The notes under the pieces were generated by a model. That model searched no databases. It saw nothing but the letters and a program-made list of their open reading frames with translations, and had not been told where the DNA came from. Below are positions 1 to 10,215 of a stretch of DNA of 64,000 bases, one piece after another. The number at the start of each line of letters is the position of its first letter. Position 1 is the stretch's first letter. Origin of the DNA: CAWHNT01 sp963830775 (GTDB lineage Bacteria; Pseudomonadota; Alphaproteobacteria; Geminicoccales; Geminicoccaceae); contig CAWHNT010000032.1 in NCBI GenBank assembly GCA_963830775.1, positions 434,001 to 498,000 of the forward strand. Reading direction: 5' to 3'. The position numbers were made by a program, and so were the translations under genes.

Positions 1-786
1 TTCCCGATCTTCTGGGTCGTTCTGATGTCGTTCCAGACGAACGAACAGATCCTGCGCATCCCGCCGTCGCTGTTCTTCGAGCCGACCTTGGAGAACTACG
101 TGGCGCTGATCTCGGGCAGGCTGGTCAGCACGGCCGGCGTGCTCGAGCTGCAGTTCATGCGCAACCTGTGGAACAGCTTCTTCCTCAGCTCCTGCGCGGT
201 GCTGCTCTCGCTTCTGCTTGGCGTGCCCGCAGCCTACGCCTTCGCCCGCTTCAAGTTCCGGCTCGGCGAGGACATCGCCTTCACGCTCCTGAGCTTCCGT
301 TTCGCGCCGGCGCTTCTGGTGCTCCTGCCGCTCAACCTCTATTTCCAGGACATCGGCCTCAACGACACCTATATCGGCCTGATCTGGGTTTACCAGCTCA
401 TCACCCTGCCGTTGATCCTGTGGATCGTGCGCGGCTATTTCGAGGACATCAGCCCGGACATCGAGCACGCCTACCGCGTCGACGGCCATAGCTGGCTCAG
501 CACCTTCCTCCGGATCTCGATCCCGCTGGCCCGTCCGGGCATTGCCGCCGCAGCACTCCTCTCCTTCATCTTCGCCTGGAACAACTTCATCTTCGCCCTG
601 ATCCTGGCCTCGGCCGACAAGCAGCCGGTGACGGTGGGGGCCCTGGCCTTCGTCACCGCCTCGGGCATCCAGTACGGCCAGATCGCGGCCGCCATCGTGC
701 TCTCCATCATGCCGACGCTGGCGCTTGCCCTCTATGCCCAGCGCTATCTGGTCGAGGGTCTTTCCCTCGGCGCGGTCAAGGGCTGA
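1..786 (+). CDS. ABC transporter permease, carbohydrate type (5' end outside window)
   Basis: Inner-membrane subunit of a binding-protein-dependent sugar or polyol importer of the MalG/UgpE type. The reading frame is already open at base 1 (FPIFWVVLM...), so the true start lies upstream. Several hydrophobic segments are visible, and the cytoplasmic EAA loop that docks on the ATPase is present near residue 155 of the visible part (EHAYRVDGHS followed by ISIPLARPG). It is followed after 5 bp by the first of two ATPase genes, so the solute-binding protein and second permease probably lie upstream, outside the window. Substrate is not determinable; the kinases and aldolases downstream suggest a sugar, sugar alcohol or sugar acid. 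Confidence 0.9.
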   Translation, partial: FPIFWVVLMSFQTNEQILRIPPSLFFEPTLENYVALISGRLVSTAGVLELQFMRNLWNSFFLSSCAVLLSLLLGVPAAYAFARFKFRLGEDIAFTLLSFRFAPALLVLLPLNLYFQDIGLNDTYIGLIWVYQLITLPLILWIVRGYFEDISPDIEHAYRVDGHSWLSTFLRISIPLARPGIAAAALLSFIFAWNNFIFALILASADKQPVTVGALAFVTASGIQYGQIAAAIVLSIMPTLALALYAQRYLVEGLSLGAVKG

Positions 787-791
787 GCGCC

Positions 792-1893
792 ATGAGCTAT
801 CTCGTCCTCGATCAGGTGGCCAAGTCGTTCGGCAAGCAGAAGGTGCTGGGCGACGTGTCGCTCGCCGTCGAGCGCGGCGAGACCGTCACCGTGTTCGGCC
901 CCTCGGGCACCGGCAAGACCGTGCTCCTGCGCCTGATCTCGGGCGTGTTCGCGCCCGATGCCGGCGACGTGCGGGTCGGCAACCAGTCCGTGGTCGATCT
1001 CGGGCCCGAGGAGCGCGAGATCGGCATGGCGTTCCAGAACTTCGCCCTCTACCCGCATCTGCCGGCCTTCGAGAACATCGCGAGCCCGCTCCGCGCCCGC
1101 CGGATGCACGAGGCCGACATCAAGCAGCGCGTGCAGAAGGTGGCCGAGCTCCTGCGCATAGCCCACGTGCTGCACCACCTGCCGCGCCAGCTCTCGAACG
1201 GGCAGAAGCAGCGCACCGCGCTTGGCCGGGCGCTGGTGCGCGGGCCCAAGATCCTGCTGCTCGACGATCCCTTGCGCAACGTCGACGCCAAGCTGCGCTA
1301 CGAGATGCGGCTGGAGCTGCCGCGGCTGCTCAAGCAGTTCGAAGTCCACCGTCCTCTACGTCACCCAGGACTACAAGGAGGCGATGGCGCTGGGCGACCG
1401 GGTGGGCGTGCTGCTGGACGGCCGCTTCCAGCAGGTGGACCGGCCGGCCGCCATCTACACCGACCCGCGCCATGTCGAGATCGCGCGGCTGTTCGGCGAT
1501 CCCACCATCAACCTCTATCCGATCCGCCCGACCCGCGGGCCGCAAGGGTTGGAGATGGAGCTGTTCGGGCTCACGGCCGACCTGCCGGCAGCCCTCCAGG
1601 CCGAGGTGCAGGACCGGCCCTGCCTGATCGGCATCCGGCCCGAGGACGTGCGGATCGAGCTGGAGGAGATGCCCGGCAGCATCCCGGTCGAGCTCGACGC
1701 CGTGACCCCGCTCAATGTCCGCACCGTCCTCTTCATGCGCGCCAGCGACCGGAGCGAGATCCTGGCCACCTGCTCGGAGCACGAGGGTACGAGGTTCGGG
1801 CGCGGCCACCGCCACGTCTTCGCCCGCATCAATCTGGGCAAGGCGCTCTTCTTCGATCAGGCGACAGGCGCTCGCCTGCGCGCTGCGGCCTGA
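792..1893 (+). CDS. ABC transporter ATP-binding protein 1 (frameshifted)
   Basis: First of two tandem ATPases, about 366 aa after repair. Walker A is GPSGTGKT, the Q-loop is MAFQNFALYP and the signature is LSNGQKQR. The Walker B motif reads ILLLDDPL, so the usual catalytic Glu is Asp, and the switch-region VTHD is VTQD, so the H-loop His is Gln. This suggests a degenerate ATPase site. The C-terminal half has a MalK-like regulatory/TOBE region (IGIRPEDVRIE). One extra base near 1341 (after MRLELPRLLKQF) moves the frame; the protein resumes as KSTVLYVTQDYKEAM. Two distinct ATPases in one transporter are known from the glycerol importer GlpS/GlpT, to which this pair may be related. Confidence 0.85.
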
Positions 1894-1904
1894 GCGGAGG
1901 CGGA

Positions 1905-3018
1905 ATGGCGACCCTCACGCTCGACCGTGTGAGCAAGCTCTACGGCAGGCTGCGCGCCGTGAGCGATGTGAGCATGGAGATCAAGGACGGCGAGATCGTC
2001 GGCCTCCTGGGCTCCTCCGGCTGCGGCAAGACCTCGACCTTGCGCATGATCGCCGGCTTCGAGGAGGTCGAGCGAGGGCCAGATCCGCGTCGGCAGCCGG
2101 GTCATCAACGAGCTCGCCCCAGCCCAGCGCAACGTCGCCATGGCGTTCGAGGGCTATGCGCTCTATCCGCCGCTCACCATCCGCGACAACATCGCCTTCG
2201 GCCTGCTCCGCCATCGCCGCCCCAAGGCCGAGGTGGACAGCCGGGTGAGGAAGATCGCCGAGCTGCTCGAGATCGGCGACATCATGGAGCGCTATCCGCC
2301 CACGATCTCGGGCGGGCAGCAGCAGCGCACGAGCCTTGCCCGGGCGCTGGTCCGCGACGCCGACCTCTTCCTCCTCGACGAGCCCATGGGCCAGCTCGAG
2401 CCCCGCCTGCGCGCCATCCTGCGCGCCCGGATCAAGGACTGGCTGATCGAGCGCCGGCTCACCACCATCATCGTCACCCACGACCAGACCGAGGCCTTGG
2501 CCTTGTGCGACCGGATCGCGGTCATGGAGGCGGGCGTGCTCCAGCAGCTTGCCACGCCCCAGGAGCTGAAGGACCGCCCGGCCAACCTGTTCGTCGCCTC
2601 GTTCATCGGCGAGCCGCCGATGAACGTGTTCGAGGCGCGGGTCGAGCGCGATGGCGGGCCAAGGCTGGTGGCGCAGAACCTGGCCGGTGCCGACGCCTTC
2701 GTCCTGCCCCTGCAGGACAACGGTACCGCCGGCGCGCTCGCGTCGCGGCGGCGGGTGCATCTCGGCATCCGCCCGCACCTGATCGACGTCGGCGATCATG
2801 GCCTGCTCAGCGGCACCGTCATCTCGAACCAGTGGCTCGGCGACCAGACCCATCTCGGCGTCGATGTCGGCGGCTGCCTGCTGATCACCGTGGCGGACGG
2901 CGCGATCGATGCGCCGGTGCAGAGCACGGTGCGGGTCTCGCTGCCGGCCGAATCGCTGCATCTCTTCGACGCCGAGAGCGGTGCTGCCCTGATGCACGGC
3001 CTCCAGCCGGCGGCCTGA
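1905..3018 (+). CDS. ABC transporter ATP-binding protein 2 (frameshifted)
   Basis: Second ATPase, about 370 aa, starting 11 bp after ATPase 1 with a GGAGG-type ribosome site overlapping the preceding stop region. Walker A is GSSGCGKT, the signature SGGQQQR, Walker B LFLLDEP and the H-loop VTHDQTEA, so this subunit keeps the catalytic Glu and His that ATPase 1 lacks. Its Q-loop reads MAFEGYALYPP, with Glu in place of Gln, and the D-loop is GQLEP rather than SNLD. A single extra G near 2076 breaks the frame (EEVERG then QIRVGSRVINE). A TOBE-like C-terminal region follows. With ATPase 1 it would form an asymmetric heterodimer under the permeases. Confidence 0.87.
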
Positions 3019-3019
3019 G

Positions 3020-4594
3020 ATGGCGAAGGACCTCCTCATCGGCATCGACGCCGGCACCTCGATGCTCAAGGCCGTGGCCTTCGACCTCAAGGGCCGGCAG
3101 CTCGCCGTGGCCTCGATGCCCAACCTCTACGTCAATGTCGGGGGCGGCGGGGTCGAGCAGGACATGGCGCGGACCTGGCGGGACACCGCGGCCACCCTGC
3201 GCCAGCTCGCCGGCATGGTGGAGGACCTTCCGGGCCGCACGGCAGCCATAGGCGTCACCGGCCAGGGCGACGGCACCTGGCTGATCGACGAGGCGGGCGA
3301 GCCGGCCGGTCCCGCCTGGCTCTGGCTCGACGGCCGCGCCGCCGGCATCGTGGCCGGCCTGCGCGAGGACGGCACGGGTGCCCGCACCTACGCGCTCACC
3401 GGCAGCGGCCTCAACACCTGCCAGCAGGGCGCCCAGCTCGTCTGGATGAGCCGGCATCGGCCCGAAATCCTGGCCCGCGCCGTCACCGGCTGCCACTGCA
3501 AGGACTGGCTCTACTTCAAGCTCACAGGGCCAACGCGTCGACCGACGTCTCGGAGGCGAGCTTCACCTTCGGCGACTTCCGCGAGCGGGGCTACGCGCCC
3601 GAGATCCTGGGGCTCCTGGGCATCCCGGAGCTGGGGCGCCTGTTGCCGCCGATCGTGGACGGCGTGCGGGAGAGCCACGCCCTCACCGCCGAAGCCGCGG
3701 GCGAGACTGGCCTGCTCGCCGGCACGCCCGTCGTGCTGGGCTATGTGGACGTGATCTGCACCGGTGTCGGCGGCGGGCTCTATGATCCTGTCCGCTCCGT
3801 CGGCTGCTCGATCATCGGCAGCACCGGCATGCACATGCGGCTCTCGCACAGTGCGGCCGAGGTCGAGCTCAACGCGCAGCACACCGGCTACACCATGCCG
3901 TTCCCGGTGCCGGGCGCCTACGCGCAGATGCAGTCGAACATGGCGGCCACGCTCAACATCGACTGGCTGGTGGACCGCGCGGTCGGAGATCCTGGGCACG
4001 TTCGGCGTGCCGCGCAGCCGGCAGGAGCTGCTGCCGGAGATCGACGCCCGGGTGGCGGACCGACAGCCGGGTGCGGTGCTCTTCCACCCCTTCATCTACG
4101 AGGCGGGCGAACGGGGACCATTCGTCGAGCCCCTGGCGCGCGCCCAGTTCCTGGGCCTCACCACCCGCACGAGCTTCTTCGACCTCGTCCGCGGCGTCTA
4201 CGAGGGGCTCTCCTTCGCCGCGCGCGACTGCTACGCCGCCATGGGCCACCGCCCCGACGAGGTGCGGATCACCGGCGGCGCTGCCCGCAGCGCCACGCTG
4301 CGCCGCATCTTCGCCAGCGTGCTGGGGGTCCCGATCCGGCGCAGCAGCCGCGAGGAGGCGGGTGCCGCCGGCGTGGCGATGATGGCGGCCGTCCGGCTCG
4401 GCCTCTACCCCGACATGGCGGCCTGCTGCCGGGAATGGGTCGACCCGCTCCTGGGCGAGCTGGAGCCGCCCGATCCGGCGCTCGTCCGCCGCTACGACGC
4501 CCTCTTCCCGGTCTACCGCGCCGGCTACGAGACCATGTTCGGGGTCTGGCGCGATCTCGACCACGCCCGCCGCGAGGATACTGACCATGCCTGA
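3020..4594 (+). CDS. FGGY-family carbohydrate kinase 1 (two compensating frameshifts)
   Basis: Cytoplasmic sugar kinase of the FGGY/xylulokinase superfamily, about 524 aa. The N-terminal ATPase-fold phosphate loop is IGIDAGTSMLKAVAFD (residues 6-21) and the C-terminal domain has the nucleotide-binding ITGGAARSATLRRIF motif. The ATG lies 1 bp after the ATPase stop, so translation is probably coupled. A base is missing near 3530 (after YFKLTG; continues NASTDVSEAS) and an extra base near 3987 restores the frame (WLVDRAV then EILGTFG), so total length is preserved. Such paired opposite shifts are more typical of sequencing error than of gene decay. The exact sugar cannot be deduced. Confidence 0.85.
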
Positions 4595-5624
4595 GGTGGC
4601 CGTGATCGGCGACCGTTTCATGAAGCCCGAGATCTTCGCCAGCGCCCTGCGCACGATCCCGGGTGCCGATCTCGACATCCGCACCCAGGAGCTTGCCTGG
4701 CCCGACGAGCCGATGAGCCACGGCTATGCCGGCGACGCGCTCGAGGGGCTGAAGGAGTTCATGGGCAGGCCCGAGGACATCGTGGACTTCCTGGCCGACG
4801 CCGAGATCCTGGTCACCCATCTGGCCCCGGTGAACGGCTGGCTGCTCGACCGCTGCCCGGAGCTGAAGCTGATCGGCGTCTCGCGCGGCGGGCCTGTGAA
4901 CATCGACATGAAGGCCGCCCGTGCCCGCGGCGTGGCCGTCGTCAACGCGCCCGGGCGCAACGCCAGCGCCGTCGCCGAGTTCACGATCGGCGCCATCCTG
5001 GCCGAGACCCGGCTGATCACGAAGGGCCACGTCGCACTCCGGCAGGGTGTATGGCGCGGTGACCTCTACCGGGCCGACCTCACGGGCGAGGAGCTGTCGG
5101 AGCTCACCGTCGGGATCATCGGCTACGGCCATATCGGGACCAGGGTGGTCCGCCTGCTCAAGCCCTTCGGCTGCCGCATCCTGGTGGACGACCCCTACGT
5201 GCGGCTCTCGCCCGAGGATGCTGCCGACGGCGTGGAGCAGGTCGACCTCGACACGCTGCTCAAGCGCTCCGACGTGGTCAGCCTGCATGCGCGCGTCACG
5301 CCCGAGACGACGGGCTTCCTCGCCGCCCCGCAGTTCGCGCGCATGAAGCGCGGCAGCTACTTCATCAACACGGCGCGCGGGCCCATGGTGGACTACCAGG
5401 CGCTGCACGACGCGCTGGCCTCGGGCCACCTGCGCGGTGCCATGCTGGAGACCTTCTGGCAGGAGCCGCCCCCGCCGGACGCCCCGCTCCTGCGCCTCGA
5501 GAACGTCACCCTGACCCCGCATATCGCGGGTGCTTCGCTCAAGACCGTGAAGATCGCCGCGCGCATGGTGGCCGACGAGGTCGGCCGCTACCTGCGCGGC
5601 GAGCCCTTCGCCAATCCCTGCTGA
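4587..5624 (+). CDS. D-isomer-specific 2-hydroxyacid dehydrogenase family protein
   Basis: NAD(P)-dependent oxidoreductase of the D-3-phosphoglycerate dehydrogenase/glyoxylate reductase family, 345 aa and intact. The Rossmann nucleotide loop is GIIGYGHIGTRVVRLL around residue 173; the active-site Arg sits in NTARGPMVD and the catalytic His in TPHIAGAS near the C terminus. The start overlaps the end of the upstream kinase gene by 8 bp. In this operon it would act on a hydroxyacid or keto acid intermediate of the sugar pathway; the overlap with the kinase and the aldolase 14 bp downstream argues against a role in serine biosynthesis. Confidence 0.88.
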   Translation: MPEVAVIGDRFMKPEIFASALRTIPGADLDIRTQELAWPDEPMSHGYAGDALEGLKEFMGRPEDIVDFLADAEILVTHLAPVNGWLLDRCPELKLIGVSRGGPVNIDMKAARARGVAVVNAPGRNASAVAEFTIGAILAETRLITKGHVALRQGVWRGDLYRADLTGEELSELTVGIIGYGHIGTRVVRLLKPFGCRILVDDPYVRLSPEDAADGVEQVDLDTLLKRSDVVSLHARVTPETTGFLAAPQFARMKRGSYFINTARGPMVDYQALHDALASGHLRGAMLETFWQEPPPPDAPLLRLENVTLTPHIAGASLKTVKIAARMVADEVGRYLRGEPFANPC

Positions 5625-5638
5625 GGAGGCCAGAGCCC

Positions 5639-6322
5639 ATGGACCAGAAGGAGCTGGAGCTCCGCCGCGAGATCGTGGCGGCGGCACGCCAGATGAACGC
5701 GAGCGGCCTGAACCAGGGCACGTCCGGCAACATCAGCGCCCGCTACGGCGACCGGATGCTGATCACGCCTTCCGCCATCCCCTACGAGACGTTGGCGCCC
5801 GAGGAGCTGGCCTCCCTGCCGCTCGAAGGCGAGTACGGCTCGTGGGACGGGCCGCTCAGGCCCTCGACCGAGTGGCGCTTCCACCTCGACATCACCCGCG
5901 CCCGGCCCGAGGTGGGGGCGATCGTCCACGCCCACTCCACCTACTGCACGACGCTGGCGATCTGCCGCAAGGAGATCCCGGCCTGCCACTACATGATCGC
6001 GGCCTCGGGCGGCCCCAACATCCGCTGTGCGGGCTACGCCACCTACGGCACCAAGGAGCTGTCGATCCTGGCGCTGGAGGCGCTGAAGGACCGCACCTGC
6101 TGTCTGCTCGCCAACCACGGCATGATCGCGACCGGTGCCAATGTCCCGAAGGCGATGTGGCTGGCGGTGGAGCTCGAGACCATCGCCAAGCAGTACTACC
6201 TCTCGCTCGCCATCGGCGGCCCCGTCCTCCTGCCCGAGGCCGAGATCGAGAATGTGAAGGAGCGCTTCAAGAGCTACGGGCTGCAGTCGAAGGAGGCCAT
6301 GGCGGTGGCCCCCGACGCTTGA
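5639..6322 (+). CDS. class II aldolase/adducin family protein 1 (FucA-like)
   Basis: Zinc-dependent class II aldolase of the L-fuculose-phosphate/ribulose-5-phosphate epimerase superfamily, 227 aa, full length for the family. The substrate phosphate loop NQGTSGNIS is near residue 25, the catalytic Glu is in STEWRFHLDI, the zinc-binding His pair is HAHS near residue 100 and the third His is in ANHGMIA. An AGGAGG ribosome site precedes the ATG. It probably cleaves a phosphorylated keto-sugar made by the adjacent FGGY kinase into a C3 phosphate and an aldehyde. The exact substrate is not readable from the sequence. Confidence 0.9.
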   Translation: MDQKELELRREIVAAARQMNASGLNQGTSGNISARYGDRMLITPSAIPYETLAPEELASLPLEGEYGSWDGPLRPSTEWRFHLDITRARPEVGAIVHAHSTYCTTLAICRKEIPACHYMIAASGGPNIRCAGYATYGTKELSILALEALKDRTCCLLANHGMIATGANVPKAMWLAVELETIAKQYYLSLAIGGPVLLPEAEIENVKERFKSYGLQSKEAMAVAPDA

Positions 6323-6338
6323 GTGCAGGGTGACGGGG

Positions 6339-7869
6339 ATGGACAAGGAGCCGGTCGACCTGCTCGTCGTCGGCGGCGGGATCAACGGCGCCGGGGTCGC
6401 GCGCGACGCGGTCGGGCGCGGCCTCTCGGTCATCCTGTGCGAGAAGGACGACCTCGCCCAGGGCACGTCCTCGCGCAGCGGCAAGTACATCCACGGCGGC
6501 CTGCGCTACCTCGAATATTACGAGTTCCGTCTGGTCCGCGAGGCCTTGATCGAGCGCGAGGTGCTGCTGGCGGCAGCACCGCACATCACCTGGCCCATGC
6601 GCCTCGTCCTGCCGCACAGCCCGGAGCAGCGCCCGGCCTGGCTGATCCGGCTGGGGCTCCTCCTCTACGACCATCTGGGCGGCCGCAAGCGCCTGCCGCC
6701 GACCCGGGCGCTGGACCTGCGGACCGCACCCGAGGGCAAGGCGATCCGGCCCGAGTTCACACGCGGCTTCGAGTATTCGGACTGCTGGGTCGACGATTCG
6801 CGCCTGGTGCTGATCAACGCGCTGGCTGCCGCCGAGGGCGGTGCCGCGGTGCTCACCCGCACCGCCTTCACCGGCGCCCGCCGCGTGGACGGCGTCTGGC
6901 AGGCCGGGCTTGCCGACACCCGCACCGGCCAGCGGCGGACGGTGCGCGCCCACTGCATCGTCAACGCGGCCGGGCCCCTGGGTGGAGCAGGTGCTGGGCC
7001 GGAGCGAGGGTGTCAGCAGCCGGCGGCGGGTGCGTCTCGTCAAAGGCAGCCACATCGTCACCAGGAAGTGGTGGGACGGGCCGCAGTGCTACGTCCTCCA
7101 GCACACCGACAAGCGCCTCCTGTTCATCAATCCCTGGCAGGACGATCTCACCCTCTGCGGCACCACCGACATCCCTTACGAGGGCGAGCCGGACGACGTG
7201 GCGATCGAGGAGCGCGAGATCGAGTACCTGATCGCGGCCATCAACCGCTACTTCCGGCACCAGGTGAAGCGCGAGGACATCGTCCACAGCTTCTCGGGCG
7301 TGCGGCCTTTGTTCGACGACGGCCAGGGCAACCCATCGGCGGTGACCCGGGACTATGTGTTCGAGGTTGCCGACGAGGCCGGCAGGGCACCCCTGCTCTC
7401 GGCCTTCGGCGGCAAGATCACGACCTACAGGAAGCTGGCCGAGCACGCGCTCGACAAGCTCAGGCCCTATTTCCCGCAGATGCGGGCCGCCTGGACCGCC
7501 GGTGCCCACCTGCCTGGTGGCGACATGCCGAACGCCGACTTCGACGCGTACCTGGCCGAGGTCGGCCGCCGCCATCCCTGGCTGCCGCCGCCGCTCGCCC
7601 GCCACTATGCCCGCCTCTACGGCACGAGGCTCGACCGCGTCCTGGGCGAGGCCAGGCAGCTTGCCGATCTCGGCCGCCACTTCGGCGGGCAGCTCTACGA
7701 GCGCGAAGCCCGCTACCTCGTCGAGCACGAATGGGCGATGACAGCAGAGGACATTCTCGATCGCCGCACCAAGCACGGCCTGCGGCTGACCGCGGCGCAG
7801 AAGGCCGCGTTCGCCGACTGGCTCGTGCAGCAGAGCGCGCCGGTGCCGCCGGCGCTGGCCACCGCCTAG
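6339..7869 (+). CDS. glycerol-3-phosphate dehydrogenase family FAD oxidoreductase (frameshifted)
   Basis: GlpD-type flavoprotein, about 509 aa, expected at the inner face of the cytoplasmic membrane and feeding electrons to quinone. The N-terminal FAD dinucleotide-binding motif is LLVVGGGINGAGVARDA, followed by the family block SGKYIHGGLRYLEYYEF; the C terminus has FGGKITTYRKLAEHAL and the GlpD C-terminal helical domain. The ATG at 6339 is preferred over a GTG at 6330. One extra C near 6980 (VNAAGP then WVEQVLG) breaks the frame. In a cluster with aldolases and kinases it could oxidise glycerol 3-phosphate or another polyol phosphate. Confidence 0.88.
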
Positions 7870-7874
7870 CTGGG

Positions 7875-9165
7875 ATGCCGACCTTGACCGGCCCACTCCA
7901 TCTCGGGATCGACATCGGCACCTCGGGCGTGCGGGCGATCGCGATCGACGGGCAGGGAACGCCGGCAGCCCAGGTAGCACGGGCGATGCCGGCACCGTTG
8001 AACGACGGAGGTGCGATCGTCCAGGACCCGGCCATCTGGTGGCAGACGCTCGACGCGACGCTGCTCACCCTGCGCACCAGCATCGATCCCGGCCGCATCG
8101 CCAGCATCGCCGTCGACGGCACCTCCGGCACGCTGCTCCTGGCCGACAAGGCTGGCCGGCCGGTGGCGCCGGCGGGCATGTACAACGATCCCAGCGCCGC
8201 CGGGCTCGCAGCACGGATCAAGGCGGCCGCACCGGCCGAGAGCGGCGCCCACGGCGCCACCTCGCCTCTGGCCCGCCTGCTTCGCCTCCAGCCGGATCAC
8301 CCCGAAGCTCGCCACGCGTTGCATCAGGCGGACTGGATCGTGGGGCGCCTCTTGGGCCGGATGGGGGTCAGCGACGAGAACAACGCGCTCAAGCTCGGCT
8401 ATGACCCGGTGCGGCGCCAATGGCCGCCCTGGATGGACGGGCTGGGTGTCCGGCGCGAGCTCCTGCCCGACGTGGTCGCACCCGGCACCCCGCTCGGTCC
8501 GGTCACACCCGACATGGCGGAGCGGTTCGGCCTCCCGCGCGCGCTGCCTCGTGGTGGCCGGCACCACCGACGGCTGCGCCTCCTTCCTGGCCACCGGTGC
8601 CGACAGCGTGGGCGACGGCGTCACGGCACTCGGCTCCACATTGACGATCAAGGTCCTCTCCGCAGCCCCGGTCTTCGCACCCGCCTATGGCGTCTACAGC
8701 CACCGGCTGGGCGATCGCTGGCTCGTCGGTGGTGCCTCGAACAGCGGCGGGGCCGCCCTGCACCGCTTCTTCACACCGGCCCGGATGACGGAGCTGACCC
8801 CGCTGCTCCGGCCGGAGCGCCCCACGGGCCATCGCTGGCACCCGCTGCCGGCACCGGGCGAGCGCTTCCCGGTGGCCGATCCGGCCCTGACCTTCGCGCC
8901 CGAGCCGCTCCCGGCCGACGAGCTGGAGCTGTTCCAGGCCCTGCTCGAAGGCGTGGCCCAGGTGGAGGCGCGCGCCTACGAGCTGATCCGCGAGCTGGGC
9001 GGCCCCACCTTGCGCACCCTGCGGACGGTGGGCGGCGGGGCCGCCAACCCGGGCTGGACCCGGATCAGAGCCCGACTGCTGGGCGTGCCGATGCTGCCGG
9101 GCACCCATCTCGAGGCGGCCTACGGAACCGCCCTGCTGGCGCGCCAGGGACATGCACATGGCTGA
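7875..9165 (+). CDS. FGGY-family carbohydrate kinase 2 (frameshifted)
   Basis: Second FGGY kinase of the operon, about 429 aa, shorter than kinase 1 and not close to it in sequence. The N-terminal motif is LGIDIGTSGVRAIAID and the C-terminal nucleotide motif is TVGGGAANPGW. The substrate-binding region includes VVAGTTDGCASFLATGA. The start is 5 bp after the oxidoreductase stop. One extra base near 8540 (GLPR then CLVVAGTTDGC) breaks the frame. Two kinases beside two aldolases suggest either two parallel routes or successive phosphorylation of related substrates. It may belong to the ribulokinase/xylulokinase branch; no finer call is possible. Confidence 0.83.
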
Positions 9166-9212
9166 GCCCGGCAGGCCCGACCTGGCCGCTCCCTCTCCGG
9201 CCGGCTGACGCC

Positions 9213-10214
9213 ATGCGCCCTGCCGGCCTCCGCGATCTCGACCGCTTCTCCGCCGCCCTCGGCCAGGACCCCGAGCAGGTGCAGGCCGCCGGCGGCAACA
9301 CCTCGCTCAAGGCCGATGGCGTGCTCTGGGTGAAGGCCTCGGGCCTATGGCTCGCCGATGCCCTGACTCGCGACATCTTCGTCCCTGTACGCCTGGGCCA
9401 GGTGCTCGAAGGAATTGCCGGCGGCGAGGGCGATCCGGTGAGCGCTGCCGTCGTGACCGAGCTCAACCCGGAAGGCCTCCGCCCCTCGATCGAGACCACG
9501 CTCCACGCCCTGCTCCCGCACCAGGTCGTGGTCCATACCCATTCCGTGCGCACGATCGCCCTGGCCATCCGCACCGATGCCGAGGCGCAGCTTGCCCGGC
9601 GTCTCGACGGCCTCGACTGGCTCTACGTGCCTTACAAGAAACCCGGCCTGCCGCTCACGCAGCTGATCGCCAAGCGCCTGCGCGAGCGGCCGGTCGGCAT
9701 CATCGTGCTCGGCAACCACGGTCTGGTCGTGGGTGCGGAGAGCGTCGAGGCCGCCGACCGCCTGCTGCGCGAGGTGGAGCGACGGCTCGAGGCACCGGTG
9801 CGCGCGGCGCCGGCTGGCGATCGCGCTGCGCTCGCGCAGGCTGCGGCCGAGCTGGGCCTGCGCGTGGTGAAGCACGAGCACGCGCACACGGTGGCGACCG
9901 ACCGGCAGCAGACGCTCCGGGCCACCGCCGGCTCGCTCTACCCGGACCACGTGATCTTCCTCGGCCCCGCTGCCGCCACCGTCCCCGGCGACGCTGCGGG
10001 CGCCAGCAAGCTCGTCATCCTGCCCGGTGCCGGCGTGCTGCTCTCGCCCGACACCACGCACAGCGCCGACGAGCTCGCCTTGTGCCTGGCCCTCGTCCTG
10101 GAGCGCGTGCCCGAGGATGCGGAGCTGCGCTATCTCGACGCTGCGGACGTGGCCGATCTCCTCGACTGGGACGCGGAGAAATACCGCCAGAGCCTGGCCA
10201 GGGCCCGGCGCTGA
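9213..10214 (+). CDS. class II aldolase/adducin family protein 2
   Basis: Class II aldolase-like protein, 333 aa, with an N-terminal aldolase domain (AAGGNTSLKADGVLWVKASG, then the metal-site HTHS near residue 112 and LGNHGLVV) and about 120 extra C-terminal residues. The domain resembles the aldolase half of RhaD-type rhamnulose-1-phosphate aldolase/alcohol dehydrogenase fusions, but no dehydrogenase half is present here. It is the last gene of the operon and ends 1 bp from the convergent otsA stop. Its substrate may be the phosphorylated product of kinase 2. Confidence 0.8.
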   Translation: MRPAGLRDLDRFSAALGQDPEQVQAAGGNTSLKADGVLWVKASGLWLADALTRDIFVPVRLGQVLEGIAGGEGDPVSAAVVTELNPEGLRPSIETTLHALLPHQVVVHTHSVRTIALAIRTDAEAQLARRLDGLDWLYVPYKKPGLPLTQLIAKRLRERPVGIIVLGNHGLVVGAESVEAADRLLREVERRLEAPVRAAPAGDRAALAQAAAELGLRVVKHEHAHTVATDRQQTLRATAGSLYPDHVIFLGPAAATVPGDAAGASKLVILPGAGVLLSPDTTHSADELALCLALVLERVPEDAELRYLDAADVADLLDWDAEKYRQSLARARR

Positions 10215-10215
10215 A

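Noticed and set aside
725..1627. Long overlapping open frames in GC-rich genes on both strands
   Set aside because: They are Arg/Ala/Pro-rich shadows created by high GC; they lack starts, ribosome sites and family features, and real domains are in another frame.
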